NCBI GenBank assembly: GCA_040755975.1
Contig: JBFLZY010000033.1
Location: 1-27,613 of the forward strand
Source: JAIMBK01 sp040755975
Lineage (GTDB): Bacteria > Bacillota > Desulfotomaculia > Desulfotomaculales > Nap2-2B
Length of the DNA: 27,613 bases
Reading direction: 5' to 3'
Below, in pieces: positions 15,508 through 24,134 of the stretch. Below the pieces are notes generated by a model. That model saw only the letters and a program-made list of their open reading frames with translations. It did not search any database and was not told the DNA's origin. The position numbers and the translations under genes are program-made. Position 1 is the first letter of the stretch. Every line of letters starts with the position of its first letter.

Positions 15508-16554
15508 TCACTTCTTTCCCAGTTCTTTATAGATCCGGTCTCTTGCCTCGGTGAGCTTCAAAGCCGTGTACGCCTTTTCTCCGGCTTTCTTGAAGGCCGC
15601 CAGATCGACATCTTCCACGATGGTCATCCCTTTATCCTTAACCTGTTGCTTAGCTTCTTTTTCCAGCTTATCCATGATCAGCCTGGAGGTCTCCAGCCCG
15701 GCCTTGTTGCACTCCTCGACGAGGATTTTCTGGTAGTCAGGAGGCAAACTGTTAAAGAATTTCGCACTGATTACCTCAAAATTGATAAGCAGGATGTGCT
15801 TAGTCTCGCTCATGTATCTGGCCACTTCATAGAGCCGCCCGCCGGTCACGTTGTTGTACACCAGTTCGGCGCCGTCAATGACCTTCTGCTGCATGGCCGG
15901 ATACATTTCACCAAAGGGAAGGGCTACGGGGGTAGCGCCGAGAGCGCGGACGGATTCCTGCCAGATCGGCGCGCCGGGAGTCCTGATGCGCATGCCTTTT
16001 AAATCTTCCGGCGTCCTGATCGGCTTATTGGTTACAAACTGCCTGAAGCCCTGTACCCAGTTAAAGGACAGAACTTTAATGCCCTGCTCCTTCTCCAGTT
16101 TTTCCAGCCAGGCTTTCACCGTGGGGGATTCGTTGAGCTTGACAACTTCTTCGAGGCTGTCCACAAAATATGGGGCGTTCATCACGGCTATTTCGGGAAC
16201 GTAGTTGCCAAGGCGCGCCGAGTCGGTATTCTGACCTACATTTGCGCCCTGCCTGATTTGCTCGATGATGTCCTCCTCGACGCCGAGCTGAGCGCTGGGA
16301 TAAACTTCGATCTTAAGCCCGCCGTTGGTTCTCTCGGAAACATTTTTCGCCCATTTTAAAAAACCTTCGTGATAGGGCTCTGTTGGCGCCAGAACGTGAT
16401 TAAACTTCAAGACATACTGCTGTTGCTGCTGCTTCGGAGCCTCCTGCTGGGAAGCACCCTGCTGGCCGGAAGGCCCTTTGGAACAAGCCGCCGCCAGGAG
16501 TATGATCATTACCATAACTGCCGCCATGCCGACTTTCCTTTTCGCGTTTTTCAT
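15508..16554 (-). CDS. dctP: TRAP transporter substrate-binding lipoprotein
   Basis: 348 residues with GGAGG before the ATG. Residues 1-24 form a lipoprotein signal ending LLAAAC24, so the mature protein is anchored outside the membrane. A Gln-rich linker (QQQQQ) leads to the DctP fold: FNHVLAPTEPYHEGFLKWAKNV, GGLKIEVYPSAQLGVEEDIIEQIRQG and DLKGMRIRTPGAPIWQESVRALGATPVALPFGEMYPAMQQKVIDGAE. The Arg in GMRIRTP is the conserved residue that salt-bridges a substrate carboxylate, which fits an acidic substrate. It is the first gene of the leftward operon. Confidence 0.93.
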   Translation of the reverse strand: MKNAKRKVGMAAVMVMIILLAAACSKGPSGQQGASQQEAPKQQQQQYVLKFNHVLAPTEPYHEGFLKWAKNVSERTNGGLKIEVYPSAQLGVEEDIIEQIRQGANVGQNTDSARLGNYVPEIAVMNAPYFVDSLEEVVKLNESPTVKAWLEKLEKEQGIKVLSFNWVQGFRQFVTNKPIRTPEDLKGMRIRTPGAPIWQESVRALGATPVALPFGEMYPAMQQKVIDGAELVYNNVTGGRLYEVARYMSETKHILLINFEVISAKFFNSLPPDYQKILVEECNKAGLETSRLIMDKLEKEAKQQVKDKGMTIVEDVDLAAFKKAGEKAYTALKLTEARDRIYKELGKK

Positions 16555-16974
16555 AGAATACCTCCTTTTTAACAGATGATTTTGACATTCCCGTAAACCC
16601 CGCCATTACCCGTCCACCGGCCGTCCCCCCTTATTTCCTGGCTTCCCTGCTATCTCCATATACTCACGCCATTCACGCCATGATTCAAGGCGCCTTCCTG
16701 CACCGCTTCTTTCTTACCTTTAGACAAAAACTCAAAAATTCCTGCTCACCTCAAAAAAAATTTTCTTTAATATAACCCTCATACTGAAATTATTTTTGTC
16801 TCTCCCCTCAAAACAGACCGGTAAACCAGGGATATAGTCACCAGGTTCTTCACCTTTCTGCTATTTATAAAGCTATTCAGCCAGTGGGTTACCAAGTACA
16901 GTACACCAGCAAAATCAAAATCCATGCTTAAGCAATAAAAAAATATTTTTCTTTTAAAGGAATTCATAACGAAA
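16555..16974. promoter_or_regulatory. Divergent control region of the sugar-acid operon and rpiR-type gene
   Basis: About 420 bp without a gene. It contains several AT-rich palindromes: TGCTTAAGCA (16925-16934) and AAAAATATTTTT (16939-16950). A leftward TATATT-like -10 lies near 16767-16772, but I find no good -35 for the dctP operon. The small leftward frame around 16779-17105 is antisense to the regulator start and looks spurious. The region should carry the leftward promoter and any additional regulator sites. Confidence 0.45.
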
Positions 16975-17002
16975 TTGTCGAAATATATTGTACGAATATA
17001 TT
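16975..17002 (+). promoter_or_regulatory. Promoter of the RpiR-type regulator gene
   Basis: -35 TTGTCG (16975-16980), a 16-base spacer, then -10 TATATT (16997-17002). The start codon follows 38 bases later with AAGGAGG in between. The promoter is almost wholly covered by the palindrome at 16981-17003. Confidence 0.5.
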
Positions 17003-17003
17003 T
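16981..17003. promoter_or_regulatory. Palindromic operator candidate
   Basis: Perfect 9-bp arms AAATATATT and AATATATTT are separated by GTACG. The palindrome lies between and over the -35 and -10 elements of the regulator promoter, a layout typical of an autorepressor site. RpiR-family proteins commonly bind such palindromes through a dimer of N-terminal HTH domains. Confidence 0.55.
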
Positions 17004-17040
17004 TACGAAAAGCAGGCGGCATTTAAGGAGGAGCGCACTG

Positions 17041-17916
17041 ATGATCAGCCTCTCGAGAAACATAAATTCAACCCTTGAAGGCACCCTGGTAAAGCTGCGC
17101 AGCATTCAACCATCTTTGCGACCGGCCGAAGCCCGCGTGGCGGAGTGGATCATGAATAACCCCGGCGAAATTTTGCACATGTCGATCACCGAGCTGGCCG
17201 AAAAGTGCGAAGTGGCCGAAGCTACGGTCGTCCGGCTCTGCAAAAAACTCGGCTACAACGGCTTTCAGGAGATTAAAATATCCCTGGCGCGCGATTTGGT
17301 TGAACCCATCAAGAGCATCCACGAAGAAGTTCTGCCGACCGACGATCTGCGCACCATGGGTTATAAAGTTTTCCACAGCGCCATGGAAAGCCTCTCCGAT
17401 ACCCTCAAAATCCTGGATTACGGCGAACTGGACAGGGCCATCCGGGCCATCGCCTCCGCCCAGAAAATAGATTTTTACGGTGTAGGCACTTCCGGTTTTG
17501 TAGCCCTCGACGCCCACCATAAAATGTTTAAGACCGGTCTGGTGAGCGCCGCTTATAACGACCCCCACCTGCAAATCATCTCGGCCGGCTTTTTGAGCGA
17601 CCGGGATGTAGCGGTAGGCATCTCTCATTCAGGCAGCACCAAAGACGTAATCGAATCTTTAAAGGTCGCCAAAAACGCCGGAGCTACTACCGTTTGCATC
17701 ACCACTTTCATGAAATCGCCCATTACCAGGGTTTCTGACATTAAACTGGTAGTTGCGGCGCGCGAAACGACTTTCCGGAGCGAAGCCACAGCCGCCAGAA
17801 TTGCCCAGCTTTGCCTTATCGACTTGATCATCGTGGGAGTTTCCATGCTGAGGAAGGAAGAAAGCCTTGCAGCCATAGACAGGATGCGGCGCAGCATCGC
17901 TTTAAAGCGTTATTAA
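17041..17916 (+). CDS. RpiR-family transcriptional regulator (HTH + SIS)
   Basis: 291 residues from the ATG at 17041, supported by AAGGAGG; the frame is open upstream but only through promoter sequence. Residues about 10-85 form the HTH_6 domain (SLRPAEARVAEWIMNNPGEILHMSITELAEKCEVAEATVVRLCKKLGYNGFQEIKI). The SIS sugar-phosphate-binding domain begins near 140 (IDFYGVGTSGFVALDAHHKMFKTGL) and includes VGISHSGSTKDVIESLKVAKNAGA. Such regulators sense a phosphorylated sugar or sugar acid such as 6-phosphogluconate or KDPG. It is divergent from the TRAP/gluconokinase operon and co-directional with the aldolase gene. It is likely the local regulator of both, and its effector may be a product of the kinase. 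Confidence 0.92.
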   Translation: MISLSRNINSTLEGTLVKLRSIQPSLRPAEARVAEWIMNNPGEILHMSITELAEKCEVAEATVVRLCKKLGYNGFQEIKISLARDLVEPIKSIHEEVLPTDDLRTMGYKVFHSAMESLSDTLKILDYGELDRAIRAIASAQKIDFYGVGTSGFVALDAHHKMFKTGLVSAAYNDPHLQIISAGFLSDRDVAVGISHSGSTKDVIESLKVAKNAGATTVCITTFMKSPITRVSDIKLVVAARETTFRSEATAARIAQLCLIDLIIVGVSMLRKEESLAAIDRMRRSIALKRY

Positions 17917-17947
17917 TTTAAAATAAGTTTGAGGAGGAGGACAAGAA

Positions 17948-18832
17948 ATGCAATTAAAGGGTATTATTCCCGCCATGCTGACGCCTTTTAACAGGGACGG
18001 CGGGGTAGATTTCGGGCTCCTGCGTACTTACGTGGATTTTCTGATCGACCGCGGCGTAACCGGTCTTTTCCCCACCGGCACCAACGGCGAGGGACCGGCG
18101 CTCGGGACAGAAGAACGAAAAAAAATTGCCGAAGCGGTGGTGGACCAGGCCGGAAAAAGGGTGCCCGTCATCGTCCAAACCGGGGCGATTACTACCGCCG
18201 AAACAATCGAGCTGACCACGCACGCTCAAGAAACGGGCGCCGATGCCGCGTCAGTGCTGCCTCCCTTCTACTTCCCCCACGACGAGCAGGCCCTGGAGGC
18301 GCATTATCGGGCCGTGGCCGAAGCCGTGCCCGGTTTTCCAATTTATCTTTACAACATTCCGGGCAACGCCAAAAACGACCTCAAGCCGGGCCTGGTCAAG
18401 AGGCTGGTTGAAGCCTGCCCCAATATTTGCGGCCTGAAAGACAGCTCCAAGGACATGACGCGGCTGGAAGAATATATTGATATCCTGGGTCCTGACTTCA
18501 CTGTGCTTGTTGGCACAGATTCCCTTATCCTGCCTGCGCTGGTAATGGGCGGAGCAGGGGTAGTCTCGGCTGTGGCCAACGTCTTTCCCGAACCCTGCGT
18601 CGAGCTTTACCGGGCTTACCTCGCCGGGAACCTGAGCCTGGCCAGAGAGAAACAGTACCTCGTCAACCGCCTCCGCTCCATCCTCAAGGAAGGGCCTTAC
18701 ATTACCCCCTATCGCTATGCCCTCACCATGCGGGGCCTTCCCTTTTTACCCGTGCGCCCGCCCTTCCGGCCCTTAACGGAAAAAGAAACAGAGCGGTTAA
18801 CCGGCAGCTTGCGTTCGTTGGGCCTCGTTTAG
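17948..18832 (+). CDS. DapA/NanA-superfamily class I aldolase, keto-deoxy sugar acid type
   Basis: 294 residues; GGAGGAGG precedes the ATG and the gap to the regulator gene is 31 bases, so the two form an operon. Schiff-base lysine K164 (CGLKDSSKD), the catalytic tyrosine Y135 (YLYNIPG) and the carboxylate-binding loop at 43-48 (TGTNGE) are all present. These define the dihydrodipicolinate synthase / N-acetylneuraminate lyase / KDG aldolase superfamily. Context argues against lysine biosynthesis and for cleavage of a 2-keto-3-deoxy sugar acid to pyruvate plus an aldehyde (inference). True KDG aldolase activity is one option among several. Confidence 0.88.
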   Translation: MQLKGIIPAMLTPFNRDGGVDFGLLRTYVDFLIDRGVTGLFPTGTNGEGPALGTEERKKIAEAVVDQAGKRVPVIVQTGAITTAETIELTTHAQETGADAASVLPPFYFPHDEQALEAHYRAVAEAVPGFPIYLYNIPGNAKNDLKPGLVKRLVEACPNICGLKDSSKDMTRLEEYIDILGPDFTVLVGTDSLILPALVMGGAGVVSAVANVFPEPCVELYRAYLAGNLSLAREKQYLVNRLRSILKEGPYITPYRYALTMRGLPFLPVRPPFRPLTEKETERLTGSLRSLGLV

Positions 18833-19000
18833 ACGCCGCTTTTTCGTCGCCTTCAGCCGCAGTTCCACCCGTCAACCGTTCGATAAAACCTCCTCGCTCG
18901 CCCCCTTGACAACTGTTCTTTTCCAAAAGGGTATTGTTCAGTCCGTCCAAACCGGCGGCTTCCGAAGCAGGGGCCTATTCCCCGGCATGCACCCCTTTCT

Positions 19001-19594
19001 TTAAAATGATGTTTTTTTTCTTATTTTGTTGTATAACGTTGCCCGGCAAATCCCGAGCAGGGGCGGAACTTTGATTTCGACTGTACTTAACCTGTAGTAC
19101 AAATCCAGCCGGAACTTTCCCTGCCGGCATAATTCCTTTAAATTGCGGTTTGTCGAGGCAATTATTCTGGCATTTAATGGCAGTAACCTGGTCCCCCCAA
19201 TCCTCTCAAACTCCTTCTCTGCAATAACGCGCAGCAGTTTGCTCTGCAGCTGGAGATCCATGTCGCCAATCCCATCCAGAAGGATAGATCCTCCGGAGGC
19301 CAGCTCGAATTTTCCCTTTTTGGCAGTCACTGCGCCTGTAAATGCCCCTTTTTCATACCCAAAGAGTTCCGATTCCAACAAATCATGGGGAATAGCCGTA
19401 CAGTTGATCTTAATAAAGGGAGCGAAAGAATTGTTAAGATTCTCAGAATGAATGGCGCTGGCCAGGATCTCCTTGCCTGTTCCCGTTTCGCCCGTGATCA
19501 AAACCGGGTATGAGGTTACAGCAACTTTTAATCCAAGGAGTAACACTTTCGTTACATTATGCAACACACCCTGCTTTATACTGAAACGCTGCAA
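19001..19594 (-). pseudogene. Decayed sigma-54-dependent activator (internal deletion)
   Basis: The frame carries the AAA+ core of NtrC/PspF-type activators: Walker A GETGTGKE, the sigma-54 contact motif GYEKGAFTGA, a Walker B-like segment SILLDGIGDM and IIASTNRNLKELCRQGKFRLDLYYRLS. After KVPPL the sequence jumps directly to LGICRATLYNKIRKK, the second half of the C-terminal Fis-type HTH. About 120-150 residues, including sensor 2 and the domain linker, are therefore deleted in frame. The Walker B glutamate is Gly (DG instead of DE), and any N-terminal sensor domain is missing behind an in-frame stop. It is almost certainly non-functional as an ATPase. Confidence 0.85.
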
Positions 19595-19673
19595 GACAGG
19601 CCAAAAATAACGGGTGTATTAAAGGTAACAAAGTTTAGAACTTCTACATAAAGATTGGTGAGTCAAAATGATT

Positions 19674-19687
19674 GGTATGATTTTTGC
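19674..19687 (+). promoter_or_regulatory. Sigma-54 (-24/-12) promoter upstream of the lipase gene
   Basis: TGGTATG followed by ATTTTTGCA gives the invariant GG-N10-GC spacing (GG at 19674-19675, GC at 19686-19687) and matches most of TGGCACG-N4-TTGCW. Transcription would start near 19700 and leave a leader of about 285 bases before the lipase ATG. That leader shows no recognised riboswitch. A small open frame from 19823 overlaps the lipase start and has no product I recognise. Confidence 0.7.
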
Positions 19688-19985
19688 ATATAACAGAATC
19701 ACGAAAATGCCCTCCTTTACCTAAAGTTCTTTTCCTTTACCATGTTTAACTACCTGGGCCTACAATTGGGCGGCCCTCGCTGACTTGATGCAGAATTATT
19801 TCGAAACGTATTCGACCCCCGCGTGCCCTGGTTAGAAAAACGAAGCCGGTTTTCTTGCTTGAGGGCCTTGCTCAACGAAAAGAGGGGGAATGCCTATGCG
19901 AAAATCTTGATCGGCGTACAACTCATGGAGAAATCATCTCGAGACAAAAGAGCAGAATTATCTAAAGAAGGGAGGATTGCTGTTA

Positions 19986-21260
19986 ATGAGAAGGGCGAGA
20001 TCAATAGCGCTTTGTCTCTCGGTAGTGGTTATGGCTCTTTTTTTAACCGTTTGCGGCAAGGCGGAAACTGCTTCGGCGGGTACAGCCGACGCTCGGGAGA
20101 TATACTATGTTACTACTACGGACGGTATAGTGCTGGCAATGAAGCGCTATCGTCCCGATTCCAATGCTTCCATGAACATTGGCAAACAGCCGGTGATTCT
20201 CATGCCGGGGTTGACTGCCAACATCAACTATTTCGACATCCGCACCCCGGCAGGGGAAAATTATAACGTGAAACTACCTGCTAATCTGGCATCGTGGGCG
20301 GCCGGTGATCCTTATATCCAGGCCGATCCCATGAAGTATTACAGCCTCCCCTATTATTTATGGAAACAGGGTTACGATGTGTGGCTGGCCAACTACCGCG
20401 GACAAGGCAGGTACCCCGTGAAAAGCGGCGGAAGGTATGGATACGCCATCGATGAACTCGGGATTTACGACATGCCGGCCATCGTCAAAAAGGTTTACGA
20501 GGTTACAGGGAAACACCCGGTCTGGATAGGCCATAGTATGGGATCCACCATGGCCTACATGTACCTCCAGGGCGCAAAGTTCAGAGTAGCATCTTATGCC
20601 GATTCCCACGTGGTTTCCGACAGCGCCCTGGTCGCGGAGCGCAACAACGGAACCGGCAAGCAAGCCCTGAAGGGATTGGTCGACTTGGACGGGCCGGTGA
20701 TTCCTGTAGGCTCTCCCCCCAGTATTTTTGATGCCGCGATCTGGACTGCATTATCCGTACCATCCTACGTTGATCTACAGTTATTATCCTCGCTTGGATT
20801 AACCGGAATTACCGGCCTCGTGGATTTTTCGTCTTCGACTAACGCCAATAATATCGACAAGAACGTAGCGGATTATATCCAGAAATATGCCGTAGATGGC
20901 TTTAGCACAAGAACGGCCGCTCAGTACGGCGACGCATCCACCAACAAGAAACTGAGGGAAGATTACAAAAACGGCAATCCTCTGCTTGTGTTCCCGCCTA
21001 AGCCCAGGACCGGGGACGGTTATTATTATTATTCCGACAACCTGTCAAAGATTAGCCTTCCCACGCTGATTATTGCCGACAGCACAGTGGATATAACCGA
21101 TCCCAATGACATTCAAAACTTCTACAACAAGAAGTCTAGAAACGCCAAAGACGCTTTCTATATCATTCCCGGAACCGCCCATGTGGACCTGGTGGTGGGA
21201 TTGAATGCGCCAACCGAACTCTATCCCAAGATAGGCCACTGGTTGGAATCTCTGCAATAG
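19986..21260 (+). CDS. Exported alpha/beta-hydrolase, lipase/esterase type
   Basis: 424 residues from the ATG at 19986 (GGGAGG 11 bases upstream; an in-frame TTG at 19977 lies too close to it). A signal sequence (RRARSIALCLSVVVMALFLTVC23) ends in a lipobox-like LTVC, so it may be a lipoprotein. Catalytic elements are the nucleophile S184 in GHSMG, the probable acid D369 (STVDITDP) and H399 (GTAHVDL). The oxyanion region is LMPGLTANINYF, and DVWLANYRGQGRY is like the acid-lipase family (DVWLGNxRG). Expected reaction: hydrolysis of carboxylic esters outside the cell. It is apparently driven by the sigma-54 promoter upstream. The lipid substrate is unknown. Confidence 0.85.
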   Translation: MRRARSIALCLSVVVMALFLTVCGKAETASAGTADAREIYYVTTTDGIVLAMKRYRPDSNASMNIGKQPVILMPGLTANINYFDIRTPAGENYNVKLPANLASWAAGDPYIQADPMKYYSLPYYLWKQGYDVWLANYRGQGRYPVKSGGRYGYAIDELGIYDMPAIVKKVYEVTGKHPVWIGHSMGSTMAYMYLQGAKFRVASYADSHVVSDSALVAERNNGTGKQALKGLVDLDGPVIPVGSPPSIFDAAIWTALSVPSYVDLQLLSSLGLTGITGLVDFSSSTNANNIDKNVADYIQKYAVDGFSTRTAAQYGDASTNKKLREDYKNGNPLLVFPPKPRTGDGYYYYSDNLSKISLPTLIIADSTVDITDPNDIQNFYNKKSRNAKDAFYIIPGTAHVDLVVGLNAPTELYPKIGHWLESLQ

Positions 21261-21726
21261 CAGTATCGTGCAGGTACAGACAAGCGACACTTTTGGTCTT
21301 AAACTGGTATTCAGGATCGGGATGATCAGACAGCCGCCGGGTCTGGGGATATGTGGGTGATTAACCAGCCAGAGTTTATCCAAGCCCTTGTGGGCAGCAG
21401 GATTTTAACCATGCCCTTAGGATAAATTAAGGAATGTATCGTATCACCGGACAAGCCTGCTGACCACAAGGGCGGCATATCCCCAGCAAGCAGGACTCCT
21501 TAAGTTAAATTACCGCTGGCCAAAGAAAGTACCGAGCAGTTTGGCTTATCCCCGGAAGATGCGAAACTGGCGGCGTAAAAAGGGCTTGTTTTCTTAAACC
21601 AGTAAATGGGCGGGGATCAACAAGATCGTTTTCCCCCTGGTTTCTTGCGCTGATCCCGCCGGGCAGGAACTGAAATGGCCGTCATTCTTTGTCGTGCCGC
21701 GGGTAAAACTTTACACTAAACCAAAG
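21261..21726. other. Gene-free gap between converging lipase and surface-protein genes
   Basis: No convincing gene. A short rightward frame ending near 21579 reads AKESTEQFGLSPEDAKLAA and looks protein-like, but it is preceded by a stop, so at most it is a fragment. An imperfect long hairpin (GGCGGGGATCA near 21609-21619 with TGATCCCGCC at 21651-21660) could help termination but lacks a T-run. Nothing else is recognisable. Confidence 0.35.
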
Positions 21727-24051
21727 TCACAGTGCATATACCAGATTCAGCAGCCGCAAAATCATTGCGGCACCCTCCGCTCGCTTGACATGGTCAGCGG
21801 CCCGGAAGGTGCCGTCCTCGTACCCCTTGACGATGCCCCTCGCCGCCACCGCACCTGCAGCCTCTCTCGCCCAGCCCGGTATCGTATCCTTATCGGCAAA
21901 CTGGATCACGGGCCCGGTCACGGGCCCGGCCTCCTTCGCCGCTATTTTTTCAAGCAATACTGCGAGTTCTCCCCTTGTCACCGGGTTGCCGGCCCGAAAT
22001 GTGAACTCCCCGTCTTCAACGGGGTACCCCTTTACCAGACCGGCCTTGACTGCCGCAGCAACCGGCCCCCGCGCCCAAGGGGGAATATCAGCGCTGTCTT
22101 TGAACAAAACCAGCTGCTCTTCACCCGCAATCTCCAGGTCCAGGGCACGCACCAGCATTGCCGTGCACTCGGCCCGGCTCATCTCCGCACCCGGCTTGAA
22201 TACGTTTCCCGGAAACCCGCTTATCACGCCCATACCCGCGAGTCGGGCCACAGCCTGCCCGGCCCAGTGTCCCTGCATGTCCGAAAACACAGGCACCGGG
22301 TCGCGGGCGAACACGGCGAACCTGCTCAAATGAAAGATATCCAGGCTTACCGTCCTGCTGTCCGGATCCGCCTTACCCCCAAGATACACCCAGCAGTTCT
22401 TCTTCTCGCTGTAGAAGTACAAGGCAGGCACGCGGCCGGAAGTTACTTTACCCGGGTCGTAAGAAAACACCACAGTGATCGCCCCCGACACCTGCCCATC
22501 CCTTAGCTTTATGTCGATAACGGGACTTGCAGCCTGGACATTCTTTGCTTTGCTCAGGATGGAAACCGCTTCGCTATCCGGCAAAACCGCCAACTGCAGA
22601 CGTGCGTTCGCGCCGGTAATGGCCCCTGCCGGGACCTCTACCTTTACCCTGCCGGTTAATTCAACTACGGCATCCGCTCCCGCCGGCACGGGCACTTCAA
22701 TCCTGTCTGCAAAAGGTAATGGTGTTCCGCCACCGCCCCCTCCGCCTCCACCGGTAGAGGCCGCTTCAGTAGTAAAACAAAAGCTGAAATCCTGTGCTGG
22801 TGTGTTACCTGTCAGATCCTTCACCGCAGCGGCAGGGATCGAGACGGTATAACTGGTGCTGTATGCCAGGGTAGTTTCGGGATCAATCGTGAGGACCCGG
22901 CCGCTGATGCCCGTGGACGCGGCCGCGACCCTCCCGGCGGCATCCTCCAAGGCTATTCGGCTGAAGTTGTCGCCCTGGATTACGTCTTCGCTGAAAGTAA
23001 CCGTCACGGTCTTATCCACCGGAACGTTCGCGTCACCGCTGGCAGGGTCGGTGCATTGCACTTCAGGCGGCGCCAGCTCAAACGAAGAAATGTCGTTTAA
23101 TAACCCCTGGTAGCTTCCCCCTCCGATAACGTAAAAGTTGTCGCCGATGATCTCCGCTGTATGGGCACATCTGCCAGCCGGCATGTATGCTGCCGTGACC
23201 ACCGTGTGACTGTCCGGGTTATAGGCCAGGACATCGGGAAACAGACCAAAATAGTCGCTGTAGCCGCCAATGAGGTAGATTACCCCGTTTCTTTCGCTGG
23301 CAACGGCCGCAGCCGCGCAGCGGGGCGCAGGCAGGCGATTCATCCACCACGTCAGGCCCCTGGTCTGGGGGTCGAACTTGAACACGTCCCCAACGTCGCC
23401 GGCCATTGTGGATGAACCACCAAACAGAAACACTGAGCCGTTCCAGGCGGCTGCAGCACCACCGTTGAGAGGGTAGGGCAAGCAGGCTACTTTGGTGACA
23501 GTATTGCTGCCGGGGTCGTATTCTACTATGTCCCTGATGTTTTCGCCATTATTGTTACGTCCTCCGAAGATGTAGACCTTTTCGTTGACCACGGCGGCAG
23601 AGGCAAAAACACAATCTTCCGGCAACTCCCCAATTTTGGCGACCTCCCCTGTTGAAGGATTGAAACGCATAATGTCTTTTACGGCGGCGTAGTCCCTCCA
23701 CCCTCCGAAAAGATAGACAGCGCCGCCCACAGTGACAGCACCCATGCCAGACAGGGGATAAGGCAGGTAGGCCACCTGCGTAACAGATTTTGACTCCGGG
23801 TCAAACCGAAGGATACCGTCCTGCCATACCCCCGGGGCGGACTCACCGCCAAAAATATAAATTACATCATCTACCACAGCAGAACTAAGCCGCTGCCCTT
23901 TAAACGGCATCGTTGACTGCTGGATAAAACTAGTACCATCAATCAGAACCACAGGCCCGGCCGGCACCGAACTCGGCAATAACACGACACAAAACAAAAA
24001 TGTAAAAAGGTAGACTACCTTTCTCCATTTAAATACTGGCAAGTACTGCAA
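21727..24051 (-). CDS. Surface protein: Kelch repeats, Ig-like domain, three SLH domains
   Basis: 774 residues from the TTG at 24051, chosen because GGAAG lies about ten bases upstream and a signal peptide (KWRKVVYLFTFLFCVVLLPSSVPA) follows; the frame further upstream only runs through CRISPR repeats. Then come six Kelch-type blades, each with a V/IY(I/L)FGG strand (IYIFGGES, VYLFGGWR, VYIFGGRN, VFLFGGSS, IYLIGGYS, FYVIGGGS), which should form a beta-propeller. An Ig-like domain follows (PPEVQCTDPASGDANVPVDKTVTVTFSEDV). A linker of nine glycines precedes a beta-rich region. Three SLH repeats close the protein (FSDMQGHWAGQ, FKDSADIPPWARG, FADKDTIPGWARE) and would attach it to the cell wall polymer. 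The binding target is unknown. Confidence 0.88.
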   Translation of the reverse strand: MQYLPVFKWRKVVYLFTFLFCVVLLPSSVPAGPVVLIDGTSFIQQSTMPFKGQRLSSAVVDDVIYIFGGESAPGVWQDGILRFDPESKSVTQVAYLPYPLSGMGAVTVGGAVYLFGGWRDYAAVKDIMRFNPSTGEVAKIGELPEDCVFASAAVVNEKVYIFGGRNNNGENIRDIVEYDPGSNTVTKVACLPYPLNGGAAAAWNGSVFLFGGSSTMAGDVGDVFKFDPQTRGLTWWMNRLPAPRCAAAAVASERNGVIYLIGGYSDYFGLFPDVLAYNPDSHTVVTAAYMPAGRCAHTAEIIGDNFYVIGGGSYQGLLNDISSFELAPPEVQCTDPASGDANVPVDKTVTVTFSEDVIQGDNFSRIALEDAAGRVAAASTGISGRVLTIDPETTLAYSTSYTVSIPAAAVKDLTGNTPAQDFSFCFTTEAASTGGGGGGGGGTPLPFADRIEVPVPAGADAVVELTGRVKVEVPAGAITGANARLQLAVLPDSEAVSILSKAKNVQAASPVIDIKLRDGQVSGAITVVFSYDPGKVTSGRVPALYFYSEKKNCWVYLGGKADPDSRTVSLDIFHLSRFAVFARDPVPVFSDMQGHWAGQAVARLAGMGVISGFPGNVFKPGAEMSRAECTAMLVRALDLEIAGEEQLVLFKDSADIPPWARGPVAAAVKAGLVKGYPVEDGEFTFRAGNPVTRGELAVLLEKIAAKEAGPVTGPVIQFADKDTIPGWAREAAGAVAARGIVKGYEDGTFRAADHVKRAEGAAMILRLLNLVYAL

Positions 24052-24134
24052 GATTTCCCACTTCCTTTTCCTTGTTATTATCTTTAGCGAGTTTATTTGA
24101 GAATCTCTACATCGTGGCGGGTGGCGTTTTTTAC

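Noticed and set aside
18900..18935. TTGACA on the plus strand downstream of the aldolase, considered as a promoter
   Set aside because: No -10 hexamer lies at 16-18 bases and no rightward gene follows; the next feature is the leftward activator remnant.
19823..20266. 147-codon frame overlapping the lipase start in another phase
   Set aside because: It ends inside the lipase gene and has no recognisable domain. The lipase frame has the ribosome site, signal peptide and catalytic triad.
21608..21660. Imperfect hairpin in the gap between lipase and surface-protein genes, considered as a terminator
   Set aside because: The stem has a bulge, the loop is long and no T-run follows on either strand. 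It is mentioned only within the intergenic description.
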